From contig CM052354.1 in assembly GCA_028551475.1 (NCBI GenBank), forward strand, positions 7,632,001 to 7,696,000: DNA of 64,000 bases. The letters are read 5' to 3'. Every line of letters starts with the position of its first letter. The first letter of the stretch is position 1. The position numbers and the translations under genes are program-made. Under the pieces are notes generated by a model. The model searched no databases. It was not told the origin of the DNA and saw nothing but the letters and a program-made list of their open reading frames with translations. Of this stretch, positions 12,904 to 25,901 are shown piece after piece. This DNA is from Casuarina equisetifolia. Taxonomy: Eukaryota; Streptophyta; Magnoliopsida; Fagales; Casuarinaceae.

Positions 12904-13154
12904 TTAAATTAGTAATCCATGGCTAATAGTGTCTATTTGCATAGAATTGACATTACAAGAGGGTAGCGCCCGGATCATCTCTCCAGAGTGGGAAGAGCAT
13001 GTTACTCTACGCCGCAGAGTCAAACCCTCACCCGTTGGCTCTTTGTAATCACGACGAGAAGAAGCATCCGATGACTCAAAAGGCATAATCACATCCAACG
13101 TGTCTTCTTGGTCTCTTCAAAAACGAAGAAGTCGAGGATATTATCGAAATCCAT
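12904..13154 (-). pseudogene. Possible gene fragment, unrecognised, in two frames
   Basis: A GC-richer island stands out from AT-rich surroundings. On the minus strand an ATG at 13154 begins MDFDNILDFFVFEETKK and stops after 21 codons. An overlapping frame then continues for about 64 codons (from 13098, or a little upstream) with a Ser/Arg-rich, charged stretch (SSDASSRRDYKEPTGEG) to 12904. The two frames together look like the 5' end of a gene with a frameshift, cut off where AT-rich DNA resumes. I do not recognise the family. A chance ORF in a GC-richer patch is the alternative. Confidence 0.3.
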
Positions 13155-16100
13155 GAGTATTATCTTGTCCAAAGATAGACTGTACACGTATACAGGATCA
13201 AGAATGGTTAGTAGGAATCCACGGCTGAAATTCCAGAACCGGTGCTGGGGCGGTGGGTATTGATTCTTTACTTACTCGTGTCACCCACGTGGCACCTTAT
13301 TCCATATTCAATTCTATCACCTGAATTGCGAAAAAGACAACTCAAAAAAAAAAAAAAATTACAAAGTAGACTAGTAAATAATGAGTCCAAAAATAATAAG
13401 TTCAATGCTTCAGCTGTCTATTCTATGGTGGTCCATTCTTTATCTCTATTTCAACCTTTTCTTTAGCCCTACATAGGTTGGCTTCTCCTCCATAAAACTC
13501 ACTCCATATATTTGTTCACATTGAAATTCAAACTCAAGGCATGGGAATAGATTTGATATTAAATGTTATCAACTTTGATTATTACATCAAGAGTCCCAGA
13601 GACCTAGTATGTCTACTTGCTCCTTCTTCAAACCATCATTAAACATATCAACAAGAAAAGAAACTTAATAGTAGATAGACTAGCAAAATTTGGCCTTTAG
13701 GCCTGAAAATGTGCATATTGTAGATCAATTATGATTATTATAGCACTCGTGTTGGAAGACATTCTGATATGATCAGTTAGGTCTAAGTAATTATAAGCTT
13801 TTACAAAGCTAAACTTATACGTTGTCCTTTGAAATTTTCTTATCTAAGGTGAAGGTTACATTAAAATTATTTCATTTGGATTATTACATTTTGCTCTTCT
13901 CTTATTATATTTGTTTTGTTTGTTTTAATTGTAATACTCATTGTGATGAGTCTATTTTGTAAAGATTAGGTATATGTCTTATTCTTTATAATCCTACAAA
14001 GTATGATTATTATGTCTAACATTGATATTATTAATAAAATTTGTTAGATAGTATTTCTATTTCTTAAAAAAAAAAAAACTCATTTTATGCTTAAAATTTT
14101 ATTGTTTTAATTAGAATTTTGAGATTTTTCTCTTTAACATGTGCCCTATAAAATATGTTCAACTTTTATTTTTTTGGTAATTAACTTTGATGTTTAAGTT
14201 TTGTTTTGGATGTATTAGTTGATTGGAGAAACAATGGGCTGGCTGAGGAATGGGCGGGAGAATCTGGCGCGTTGTAAAGGTCCAACGGTCATTCAAGGGC
14301 GGCAGCAACCAGTCAAGAAGATGAAGGTGAGGGAAATTGCCAAAACAACAATGAGTTTGGAAACAAAACCTTAACCTCGTCCGGTCAATGATGTACTCCC
14401 GACCGTAACTTGACAAACACACTCGGACAGCATTTTTCTAAAGCATCTAGCACTAGTTGCACATGCCATGGCTGTACTTTTGTCAATGGTTAATCAAGGT
14501 CCCCATGAAACAAAATCATCTTGACCATGTGGTAGGTGAAGTTTCACATTATTAAGTTAAATAAGTAAAAAAAAATTTCTTTATTTCAAGTTAATTTTTT
14601 AAGTCAGATATGAGTTCTTCTATTAAGATATAAAAGTTTAAATTGATTTATTCAAAATTTTATTTAACTTTAAGCCATTTAAGTATATTCAATATGTGGT
14701 AGAATATTCATTCTACTTCTATCTAAGTTCGAGTTTAAAGTATGATTAATGTGTTGAAAAGTGTTAAGAACATATCAAGAATATATGATCTAAAAAAAAT
14801 TAAATATAAACATTATTTTATCAACTTATGAGCTAACTTTTGTATTAAATTTTAAACTTTTTAATATTACATGGTAATATTGCATAGCATCACATAATTT
14901 ATATTAATCTTATTGCATGATATGATCTTTGTTTGGATCATTATGATAGTTCATCTTCTATGAGCATTTTTATTCTTCAAAATATTATTTTGTTGATCAT
15001 TTAAATCAGTTCTTATTATATGTTGATATATTAGTAAAATTCAAAGAAAGTAAACGATTACATAGAAACAAACTAAGCTAGGATAGTTTAACAAATCCAC
15101 TTTTTGCATTAACTAAAAAGGAAGGTAAATTGAAATTTGTGATAATTTAATAATTAAAATTTCCAAATAATTATTTGGAAAAAAAAATTTCCCACCAAAA
15201 CCATGCCTTTTTTAATTTTTTTTATAAACCATGCCCTTTTGGGTGACATGTTAAAGTTAGGATAGACAGGCTCCGAACAACCCAGTGACCAGCCCAACTA
15301 GAAAAACATCTTAAGGCTCGACCCAAACTTTGGTACATAGATTAGGCTGCACATTCTTTCTGGGCTCCATAAACTTTGTATAGGCTTGGCCTAGAAAACG
15401 GCCCAAAGTTGCAGAATCATAATTGGAAAATCTTATCCTTGATGTAAATAGTGTAAATCATATGCAAATTCTTATATGAAAATTTGTATAGTCACGTCCT
15501 TATTATGTGACGACTTAGGACTGTTTATGGAAAAGATGGGCACAAAGAATCTAAAAGCTTGGGAAGCATGAAATTGTATGCAAGATTTGGTTGCTTTTCT
15601 CCCATGGTGAATCACCCTGTTTGTTCCCTACTCAAAACTCATAGATAGTTTATTATCTATCTAAGAGTCCTTTTGGCTATCGTACTCTTTGTGCTTTCCA
15701 TCGTCATATCCACTGAATAATGGGTCCTTTTGGCTATCATTCATGCGATTTATGTGTACTTCATAATGACAACTCTATGGTGCGGTTTCTCAGTTGTCTG
15801 CCTTCATGCCTTTTATCCCCTCCCCAACCCCCCGCCTGTACACATCTTTTTTGCTACTTTTTTCACATGATCCTTCATCTTTAGGCCCATTTTTTCATGT
15901 GCTGCATGCCCCATCTCACAACCACAAGCGTTTTGTCAGCTATCTTTTTATGTGCTCCACTACTCATCTCTACATCTGCCTATAGAACTTTACAAGTTGC
16001 AAGTGCTTTATCAAGAAATAGATTGTTATAAATAACCAAAAGATTATGTTAATCTGATTTTTAAGGATTCATATTCTTAACAACGGTAAATTACATTGTT

Positions 16101-19100
16101 CTTCTTAGAGAGATTTTGACTGAGCAATCTCATGGCAAACTCTACAACTTGATGGTAGACAAACGATCAAGTTTTGGGTGGCAGCCACTATAATGAGGTG
16201 GTTTTTAGATCAATTACAAGGATGAATTAAAGGGAAAGAAAATTAAAAATAAAATTCAAATCTAAGCCATTTTAGAAGAGACTTGAACTTTTTGAAATTT
16301 ATGCCTGTTAAGAAGGATCTTGAACTTATTATGAAATATCTTAAGGATCTTCTTACTTAGTCTTTTTTTAGGGGAGAGAATGTATATTGAATCTTAAACC
16401 TTTTTAATTCTAGGCAGTATCAACTACCAATTGAGCTAGACACTTGCCAATAAACTAATTAATATGTTATAACTAGTCTTCAAACTTAGGTCTTTTAACA
16501 AAATAACAAAGACACATTATAGCCATGGTGCTGCCAGGGCTAACAAATCACATGACTTCTATCCTTGAAAATCCGTCTTCACATCAACCCTTTTACAGCC
16601 AAGATATTAATAGTAATGGCCAATGACACTGGTCTCCAAATTGCTAATATTCGTTTAACTGTCTTACGGCATCAGCTAATTTACTTTCCATTCAAGATTC
16701 TATGTTGACAATCTTATTCCATTGTCAAGGAACAACATTGAGAGAAACTTCCTCCTTGTATTTGTAAAATAGAGCTAGGGCACCTACAACTCTTTTAAGT
16801 ATCATGACAGTCTGAATTGTTAACTACTTTTTCTTGAATAAAAAAACAAGAAGTGAAATCTAATCCATTTTAAAATTGTTGGAACCCGATGGTAAACTAG
16901 CCGTTCTGTAAACTAGCTAAAATAAAGCAGAATCCGCAATGTAGTTCCTGTGGATCACCACTTCTTCTCCCTTCAAGCTTACTTGATCTATCGGATCATG
17001 CAGAAAAAAGTTTCTATCTATCCATAACATAGCCTTCCCATTCGCCAGTTGTACCCTAATGACATCTGGGTGAAGAAGTTTAATGGAATTACGTTAAGAC
17101 TTTATTGATCTAATTCATCTAGATTATTTATGTTGATTACATAATTTAAGCAACTCGATTGTAGGGCCATACAGTGCTGCACATCATCTGGGTCAAAGAT
17201 TTCATTTTCTGTAAATCAACTTCGTCAACCCACGCATGCTCTGGAAACCCGTCGCTGGATAGCTTAAAACGTGTGCCTTGGTATCTAAAAGATAGATGAT
17301 ATTATGGTTTAAACTTCACAGAAGGTCCTATTCAGCTTTTCTGCTTTTTGTGACACTAAATGGACTGGAAGTCCCAACATTGGGATAAAAAGAGGTATAG
17401 AATATTCTTTGCTTTACGTCTTATATCCTCTTGGACAAGTACTGAATTCGAGTGCTATGGCTAAACTTCATTGGATGTTTGTTCCTCAGAATCTTAGATT
17501 TGTTCCTCATCTTCCTCCCAATTCTATGGTATGAAAATATCATACACTTATGTTAACATCTAATCCGGATTTTAATGCTAGAACAAAACCTAACTAAGTT
17601 GAATTCTCTTTTCATAATTTGTTGTTTTACATTCTAAAATCTTGGCTTGTTATCTTTTTGATAAATAAAGTGTCTTCTTCTTTTATTTATCAATTTCAAT
17701 AAGGTATTAATTGGTAAGTTTGATCTTTTTTAATATAATATTAAACGGTAAGGTCAAGTGCAAAGTTTCATCATGAAGTGGTTTTCTATTATCTCTACCC
17801 TAATACTCTATTCTATTACTAGTAAACTGATCATGGTTGGGTTAAAATATTGGTTGACCTATATCGCCAATATTTTTGAGTGGTTATTATTCTTATATGT
17901 TCCTCTCTCTTTTAATGATTGGAACTTTACACCCTTTCCATTCACTTGGGAGGGTTTGTTAACTAGCTAAATCATAAAGGACTATCAAGACAAGCGAGCA
18001 ACCAAAATTCAGCTAGGACAAGAGAAGGATACCAACTTGACAAGGATAGTAAAACTGCAACTTTGCGTAATGCTTATCACCTCAGCAATTGTTGAGATTC
18101 ATCAACACTCCAAACATACAAATTTATTATAATTGTTAAAAAGTTCATTATCTAGCTTGAGATTAACTAAAGAATGGAACCTATTTTTTTCTTTTATTTT
18201 TTATGAAACTATTTTTTATTTTCATCAAAGAATAAGGTAATACAAAAGCTTAGGGAAACCCATTATTATATAAAATAATTTTTTTTATCAATCTAAGACT
18301 TATTAATCACTTCTTAACATGCCCTTATTATGATGGTCAATTTATTGAACCATAATAGTGTTGCATACATGAATTTAAATCAATAAAAGCCTATAAAAAT
18401 GCTAAATGAAATCCTAACTTTGATAACTTATTAAAAAATCTATTATTTAATCTAAAAATTGATTCAAGAATTGGTAGAATTTATTATCATATAAATAGGA
18501 TTCTTGATATATTTTTTTAACAATATGAGGCTTACTAGCCACATCTTAACATACACCTCACCACAATGGTTAAATTATTAGAACATCATATTGCCACATT
18601 ATGAAGGTAATGCCTGTATAGTAATACACCTTTCACTATGGTTGTTAAATTATGAGACCATCATAATATTACATTATGTGAACAATATATATAGTTATCA
18701 TTGTATATTGCTGCACAAACCTATAACAGTTTGAACAAGAACTTCGGCTAATGTTCATCGCCTCAGCATCTGTTGGTATTCATCAACAACATAGTGAAAA
18801 CACAAACTCATTTCCACGATTTAGCGCCATAGATCTTTGCTGCTGGAGTTTAATCTACCGATCCATAAAACTTTGATTGTAAGACCAATTCTACATCAAT
18901 GTTGCAATTCTGTGCATGAAAACATACAAAGAATGACTTTGTATGTTGCACCCCAACATTTCCCCCAATCATTTCCGACAAATCCGGCAAGTCAACACTC
19001 GTCAAGGGAGGTACTATTCGATCATTGCAGAAGAAGGGTCCCAGAAGGATCAATGCGGCCAACAAAGTTGTTGGTGGTTTCCACATACCATTACTCAGCA

Positions 19101-20077
19101 AGCCATTCTTCGGAGGATGATTTCACCAACAAACCAACCATGTCATAATGCTTGATTCAATTAAAAACAAAGTAACACATTTTTTTCTCAATCTGAAATG
19201 ATTATACTAATGGAGGCCACACCAACAAGATAACAATGACAGCAGATGAGATATAAATTCTAGAAAAAGAAAGACAGATAAGATTTTAGAAAAATGAAGA
19301 TTGGACAAAGTCTTTAGAAGATTAAAGATAAGATAAGGAAATTTTTTAACATTCAATCTTATCGGCGCTGATCAAACTGAATTTATCCATAAATTGGGGG
19401 CGTGTAATAAAAAAAAATTAAAATAGAAACCTTTATTTTCTCAACCATCCAAAAGCTGTACAAAATGTCAAATCCTGATGTTATTATCACGTGTTTTTAC
19501 CTCAAATATCATATACAAGCCATGCAACTTTAGCTTTTACAGTCTGCAGCAAGCACGTAGATAAAGCATAAAACAGAAACCGTGAAAGAATTAGGTCAAC
19601 TTTATGCATAAAACCCTACACCGGAAGAAGACTATTCACTCCTTTCATTATTAGAAAGCTACAGAGACGGCCCTACCCAACAACACCAAAAAGGACCCTC
19701 TTCCCATCACCACCCAAAAGTATACACATTTTTCAGAATTATACAGCATCAGCGTAGATGTCAGCAGCTGCAGCTATTTACGTCCACAAGCTTCTAGCCA
19801 CATACGTGGCCGGTGGTCAACCGCCCAAGTTGTCTACGAAAAAGGCTGTCCTATCTGACCTTTTCACTGTGGGCATGGATATGATCAGTGTCCTTTTCTC
19901 CTTGGTCTATATTTGACCTGACATTCGCACTCACCGGAGTCCCCACCCTCAGAGGCCACGTGAGGTGTTCTAGGTTGTAGGTGTAGTGTAGCCTGGATCA
20001 GGTGGGACTGAGACCAGAGTATGTAGATGGTCACAACCATCTTGAGATCAACCGGTGCTGGTGGGTCTGGCGCCGTG
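13155..20077. other. Long AT-rich spacer between fragment at 13 kb and APRR2-like gene
   Basis: Nearly 7 kb without a supported gene. A G-box core (CCACGTGG) lies near 13288. A 46-codon plus-strand ORF at 14234-14374 (starts MGWLRNGRENLAR) sits in a small GC-richer patch, with no recognised relatives. Diverged direct repeats lie at 18.0-18.8 kb. A minus-strand ORF at 18850-19101 has a hydrophobic, signal-peptide-like start. The segment just below 20078 should be the 3' UTR of the APRR2-like gene. Confidence 0.55.
18030..18800. repeat. Diverged direct repeats in spacer
   Basis: Two 70-bp segments near 18062-18130 and 18740-18810 share the pattern TAATG(C/T)T(T/C)ATC(A/G)CCTCAGCA followed by TGTTG and ATTCATCAACA. 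Between them, three segments (about 18298-18375, 18530-18605 and 18618-18680) share TTAACAT, (A/T)ATGGTT, AAATTAT and CATCATA words in the same order. They look like old copies of one non-coding element. Identity is too low to mark ends. Confidence 0.4.
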
Positions 20078-23000
20078 TCAGTGGGGATGGGAACCGTTGA
20101 CGTGACGGGGGATGCTGCAGATGCCCTGCTTGGAGAGCTCAGACAGTACACTGTCGGTGCAGGGTGGCTTCAACCCCAAGGGCAAGGGCTGCCACGGGTT
20201 GCTGATTGCCTCTTTAACCACCTTGTCAATTATCTCCTCTGCCTGCATTTAACGCGACGTTGTTCACCCTTAGTACAGAAAACTAATGCATTCTGGTTAT
20301 TCAACAGGTTTCTGCAAAACCCACATGCTGTTCTTGGGGAAAAAGGTTATAAAGACGTACATCTACCTAGTTGACATTTATTGCATCTTACGTAAATTGT
20401 GCAGAATTTGGATAAGAATGAGCATCAAAGTTTAAAGCAATGGAAAAGAAAAGGTAGTCTGTTACCGGATGAAGCTCATAAGAATCTGGTGGAATGTAGG
20501 AGCTATTATTGTCAACTGCACCAAAATGCTGAAATCCCGAGGCATTCTGCATTTCAGAAAATAGGAACTAAGAAGACAATATGAAAATGCAAGATTCATG
20601 TGCAAGACGGAACATCTGACACATTTGAGCAATGCATGAACAAAGATCTAGACCTCTTCATCGGTATACTCACTTGAGGGAAGGAAGGATAAGGATTATG
20701 TGGAGTTGTCAGCACAGGGCAGCCCCAAGCATCAGCCTGCATCTTAATTATTCAATACAAATCACATATCAGTCTACAAACATTTGTCAATACGTTAAAA
20801 GTTCAGTAGTTGACTATTTTGCCAAAGACTTAGTTCCTATATTCGACACCACATACCCTAAATATCTGTTATCTAGTAATAATAATAAGCACATCAATCT
20901 TGATAAAAACATGCATTACCCCATGATAAGGGTTCCAATGCCAATTTTCTGCAGGTTGCCATGGAGGATAGCCAGGCAAACCCCACATTTGGACTGGAGG
21001 AGGGTGACTAGCAGGTGGCCCCCACATAGGGTAGATTCGAGCCGGGGCGAGGGTGTGATTGGGATGGTAAGATGGGAAAGCTGTGACTGGTCTGTGCGGA
21101 TAATAACTCCGTTGCATTGGATCTCTTACGTGCGGCCATCTTCTGTCATCTTCCTTGCGCAGGATATGTCTCTTGTGCATTCTGTATTTCTGTTTTGCAA
21201 CAATGGTATTTTTCCAATTAGCTAATACACTTGTTGGAAGGTACATAGAAACTGATTTTAGGTTCAAAAAACAATGTTAATAGTGTGCATCAAACTGTCA
21301 CGTTTATGAGAAATGGTGTCATCAATGATTCACTTTTACTTTAGCTCTCACTCAAAAATCAGTTTGTTATTGAAATCATCTTTGGATTGACTAAATGCCA
21401 AAAAAATGGAACCATAACTAATAAAAACATTGACATTCTATAAAATAATATATGAAGTAAATAACTTTAGAGTGTAGAACACCTATCATCCACATTCATC
21501 AACTATACTAATCATAAATGTTTCCTAAAATAGAAAGAATGATCATCAGTTTGCTATTGAAAATGCATATCACATCTATATATATTACCTTAAAAAAAAT
21601 GTTGCAATTAATGCTTCTCAAATCATTTATAGAACCTAATATCACCTAATAAGAAACCAAAGTAGCACTTGACGCACCAATATTACACTATCACCATCAC
21701 TGCCCGGTGATCCAAAACCCTAAAATTTTTGTTAAAACCAAACATGTCTCAATATATCCCAAACATGTGCTATCTAGGGCTATATGAGTCAAATTTTTAA
21801 GTCTGATTCTTTTAAGAAAATAACCATTAATATGAAGAAAAAAAAACTAGTTTCTACCCATGCAAGATTGACTACTGGGTAAGCTTCAAATTGTTTACTT
21901 TGGTTTTTCCATTTTTGTAAGAAAAAGTTCAAGATTTATCTAGATTCTAAAAAGATGGAACATTTTAGAATAGGCTTATACAAAGATAGCTCAATACCAG
22001 GAATCGTTAAAAGGTAGATTTCATTCTTCCATCAAGGAAATAATTCTCTTAATGGAAAAGAAGCTGATTGGGAGATAATAATTCCAACACCAACCTGAAG
22101 ATGGCTTGCTACATTATGCCTCGTTAAACCCTCCACTTTCATGAGCTCTAGTATACGGGAAGGAATGGCTTGATCAACACCTAGTTGTTCAACTGCCTGC
22201 ACAAACTTCTTATGAAGTTCTGGAGTCCAGTCTACCTGAAACCACAACAATCTAATAATCTCTCATCTCATTCCCATGCCCAAATACAGTGTTGAAGCCA
22301 ATTCAAAGGCTTACTTATAGATCTAATCATGAAGACATCCCAGAAAAGGAAAAAAAGAAGACACATAGGAAAAGGGTATGCTACAACCACTGTTGAATGT
22401 GAAACTACTTGAAAATGGCCAAAGAAGTTCCCATCCTCAGATTTTGGATTTTCTATCTTCTATGTGGCACTGGTGAAACTATATGTAGATGAACGAATTT
22501 GTCAGTTCTCTATTTCTTTTATATAGTTCTCAAGAATGCTCAAATGATTGGATCATATGGAAAGGTTATTGGTTTAGATTGAAGAAATTAGGTGAGGTAT
22601 TCTTAAAAAGATTACCTTCATCTTCTTCCGATTAGCTCTAGCCCCACTAGAATTATTCACAGATGGTTTACTCAGGTTGTCAACACCACCACCACCACCA
22701 CCTCCACCGCCACCGCCATCCTTATTGCCAAGGCTGTCTGTATTAGGCTGGTGAGGAGACGCCTCTTTCTCACCCTTACAAACATCAGCAGACTCCTCTT
22801 CATCTTTAATCAGAGTCTTCCCTGGGATTTGAGGTTTGACCTCCTGAAGAGCACCTTCAGTGATTAAATCGCCACAAGTAGTTTCGACAGATTTAGATTC
22901 CCCATCTTGCTCACCGTTCTCTTTTTCAGTGGAGAAGTTAGTTTGGTCTTGGCAATCCCCATCATCAAGTAACCTTGCTCCCTGCTTCAACTGGGGGGTA

Positions 23001-24922
23001 GAAGGAGCTGGATACTTATCACTGCCAACTGAGAGCTGGTCATTCTCACGAACAAGGGACAAATTTTCTGTGTCAACTGATATTTCATTTTCAGCTTCTC
23101 CATTTTCCAGTTGTAGCTGCAGCATGGAGGCCACAGACTCTTTGACAGGCTTCAGTGATTCAGACAGGACAGCACCCTTGCTATTGAATGCCTGCAAGGA
23201 TTGACAGCTTAAGTGTTATTTTACTTCCAGCAGTTGTACAGTCCTCAAATCACACTCCCAGAATCAAGACAGACCTTGTGAACCACATGCTGCCAAATAT
23301 TCCTGAGTTTATCCTCTGAGAGCGGCTTTTGCAGGAACTCCACTGCACCAAGCTGAAAAAACGAAAGTTAAATTGAAGCATTAATAAGTACCAATTATTC
23401 AAAAGCCTACCAGAAATCAAATAAAAGTAGTTTTATAAGTTTAAAGACCAGGAACAAAGACAAAAGCAAAAATATAGATAATCAAACGCTAGAAAGGTCA
23501 AACAGAAGATCACATTACCGCTATGCACTTCATCATGGTGCTTAGGCAATGAATGTTTGAGGTCACTGCAACAGAAAACCATATTGCTATGCATAAGAAG
23601 TTGCATAAAGGAAGAGTAATTATTCCAAAACTTCTCTAAATGCTACTTTTGCACAGATATTGATAGCTTTTACTAGTTTCAGTTAAACAAAATTTGAGAT
23701 AGGTCACAAACATAAGTTAAACTGGAAAAAAAGTTAAACAGTGAATAGAAGGATAAGATAAAGAAGCTATTACATTTAATCTGGAAAACTTGTTATTAAA
23801 TTCTGGACTTACTAATGGTAGGCAAGTCCTTAGCAGTTTCAAGAAACTTAAAGCTTTCCTGATTGTCGTTTGGACATACCTGCGACCACATGCAATTATG
23901 AGAGAGAGATATACAAACATAGGAACAACAACGCAGCATCACGATGATTATGAAGTGTGCACTAGAACGATAGAATCATTTGCCGTCATTTTGGATTTTG
24001 CAACATTTGGTAAGAGTCCACATGCCTTCTCATATTATTTCAAAACAGAAAAAGAAACTTTTGTTGCTTTTGACCTCAATCAAAGGCAATTACCTCTACA
24101 ATTGCAACATGAAAGCTTCCAGGATTAACTAAAATTTCTGTCAAAGCTTCATTCTCATTGCAGAATGTAGAAACTGTAAAAGAAATGTTGAGGTCGTCAC
24201 ATATATGCACAAAAGGCAGGTGAAGAAACACAAAAGGTGAGAGAGAAGTTGAAAAATATAATGAATAAAAATATAGAGATCTAAACTATATTATTCTAAA
24301 TCACTCATTCTTCAACATCTCTACTATTTTTCCCTGCTCTTTATAATATGTAGTCATTGATGGCAAAGACTAAGATCTCAAGAAGCTAAAGATGGTAGAA
24401 TATTAATTTTCACCATTTGGACCACCCGTAGTTAATAAATATATGGTATCAACGTTTCTAAATGTGCTGTGTATTTGAATAACTTTAATTCATCATTTGA
24501 AACCAACCGCCGATGCCTGCCTGAGAATAGCAAATATCGACTCCTCTCCAAGATCTTAACAAACACAGTCTTTTCTAAGCTCCATAAGAGTAGAATCAAA
24601 AGCCAACTTTCCACAAACAACCAATTTCTGGGTTGTGTGAAGAAGTGAGACTCCTAAATATGTCTTTCAGGAAGAAGGTGGGTAACCAGGAATACTCGAG
24701 ATCAGGTGAAGTGGGTAAAGATGCAAACGGATTTTCTAGTTTGGGAAAAAGAAAAAGTGCTAAGAACAAAAAGGGGAGTTTGAAATCCTAACCAATATAA
24801 TCCATTGCTTCAAGCTGAGATCTCATCTCGGCAGCAGAACTGCTGTCTCCATCAAGGAGAAGCACCTTAAGTCCCTTTGGGAAGTCTTTCCACTCCTGTA
24901 AATCATTAGCAGTGCAAACCAT
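20078..24922 (-). CDS. APRR2: APRR2-like response-regulator-like GARP transcription factor (11 coding exons, 565 aa)
   Basis: Coding exons (minus) are 24922-24793, 24173-24094, 23879-23813, 23565-23519, 23352-23275, 23191-22616, 22235-22095, 21189-20920, 20736-20674, 20546-20466 and 20242-20078. All joins are GT-AG and in phase, 1698 nt in total. Residues 1-134 form a receiver-like domain: it starts [20 protein letters not shown] and ends [15 protein letters not shown] with the conserved Lys. The usual phospho-acceptor Asp is replaced by Glu (HVAIVEV), so it is a pseudo-receiver. Residues 135-320 are acidic and low-complexity, with an 11-Gly run at 293-303. Residues about 322-380 are the GARP/G2-like domain ([19 protein letters not shown], then [14 protein letters not shown]). 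The Pro/Trp/Tyr-rich region and C-terminus ([16 protein letters not shown]) match the APRR2 family. It is a nuclear regulator; homologues affect chloroplast and pigment accumulation in fruit of other species (literature knowledge). Golden2-like (GLK) genes share the GARP domain but lack this receiver. Confidence 0.95.
22685..22717 (-). repeat. Trinucleotide repeat encoding 11 glycines in the APRR2-like gene
   Basis: On the coding strand eleven GGN codons in a row (six GGT, then mixed GGA/GGC/GGT) sit between the receiver-like and GARP domains. Six of them are identical, so slippage could change the length in frame. This would act as a flexible linker of variable length. Confidence 0.9.
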
Positions 24923-25852
24923 AGCTGATTTGGCATCGTTTCTCAGGCCACCGACAAGTCTTGCAGATCACTGCTCACCAACATCCAAAAAAATTCTGCA
25001 TCAACCCGTGAGTAGCTCATCAGAATTATCTTTTCCTGGTTCCAATAATCAATACCGCAAATCCCAATAAAAGGATGAGTACAAAGAAACAAAAACAGAG
25101 AAAAGAAATGGGAAACACCATACTGACAATTGTCAACGTTTAAACAAAAATAGCCTTTAGACCCAAAATATTGACTGATCTCTGAAGATTGGGTCATGAA
25201 AAGGTTGAAGTACATGAAAAAACAGTGCAAGAACAAGTTTTGTACCATGCATGGACAACGGTCAAATCCTTTGCTAATTTGAACTCACTCGCTAAAGAGA
25301 AGAAAACCCAGAGAAGCAATGGATCAAAATCCTATGAACGAGTTTGTAAAATGTAAGCTTATCATGAGATGGGAAAGATTATGTTCGAAGTGGAAAGATC
25401 TTCTGCACCAGTGCCACTCGTACAGAACAACAAATAGGCAAAGGGCTAGGAAAGCCACCGGAAATACAGAGAAAAAATCAACATTGACAAATAAACGATC
25501 AGGAAAAAACTGGAAGCAAAGTGAAGAAAAAAAAAAAAGAAAGAAGAAGAAGAAACCTTGGATTTCTTGAACTGAACCTAGAAGAAAGTAAAAATGCTTC
25601 AAGCCCAACACATGCATGCAAATAACAAGAGGAAAATCATCAGAAGGAACATCCATTAGTTCTCTCCCAGACATACATACAAAAGAAAAATCAGCATGCA
25701 TACAGCGAAGCAGCAACATCAAAGAACATACACCAATAGATTCTCTCCTTTTTCCTCCCACCTTTTATCTTCTGCACTAACTTCGGTGTACAGTGAAACA
25801 CCTCCTGTTTCTCACCTCAGAGGTGCTCCCAGTCTTCCTCTACTTCTTTGGC

Positions 25853-25863
25853 TGTATATAGAA
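25853..25863 (-). promoter_or_regulatory. Candidate TATA element of the APRR2-like gene
   Basis: The minus strand reads TTCTATATACAGC, with a (CT)n tract (GA on plus, 25872-25895) directly upstream. This order is typical of plant core promoters. The start codon is 0.93 kb away, so the 5' UTR would be long or contain an intron; a GTGAGA donor-like site at about 25816 supports an intron. All of this is inferred without transcripts. Confidence 0.4.
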
Positions 25864-25865
25864 CT

Positions 25866-25870
25866 CAGAA

Positions 25871-25901
<31 letters not shown>

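Noticed and set aside
19885-20151. 88-codon minus-strand ORF ([17 protein letters not shown]...) as the gene end
   Set aside because: Wrong frame of the same exon; the frame in phase with upstream exons gives the family C-terminus and stops at 20078.
20027-20374. 115-codon plus-strand ORF at the end of the APRR2-like gene
   Set aside because: Antisense of the last coding exon and 3' UTR; the minus-strand reading fits the family end (PLPLGLKPP).
20632-21225. 197-codon plus-strand ORF
   Set aside because: Antisense shadow across exons 8 and 9 of the APRR2-like gene and the intron between them.
22860-23204. 114-codon plus-strand ORF within the APRR2-like gene
   Set aside because: Antisense shadow of coding exon 6.
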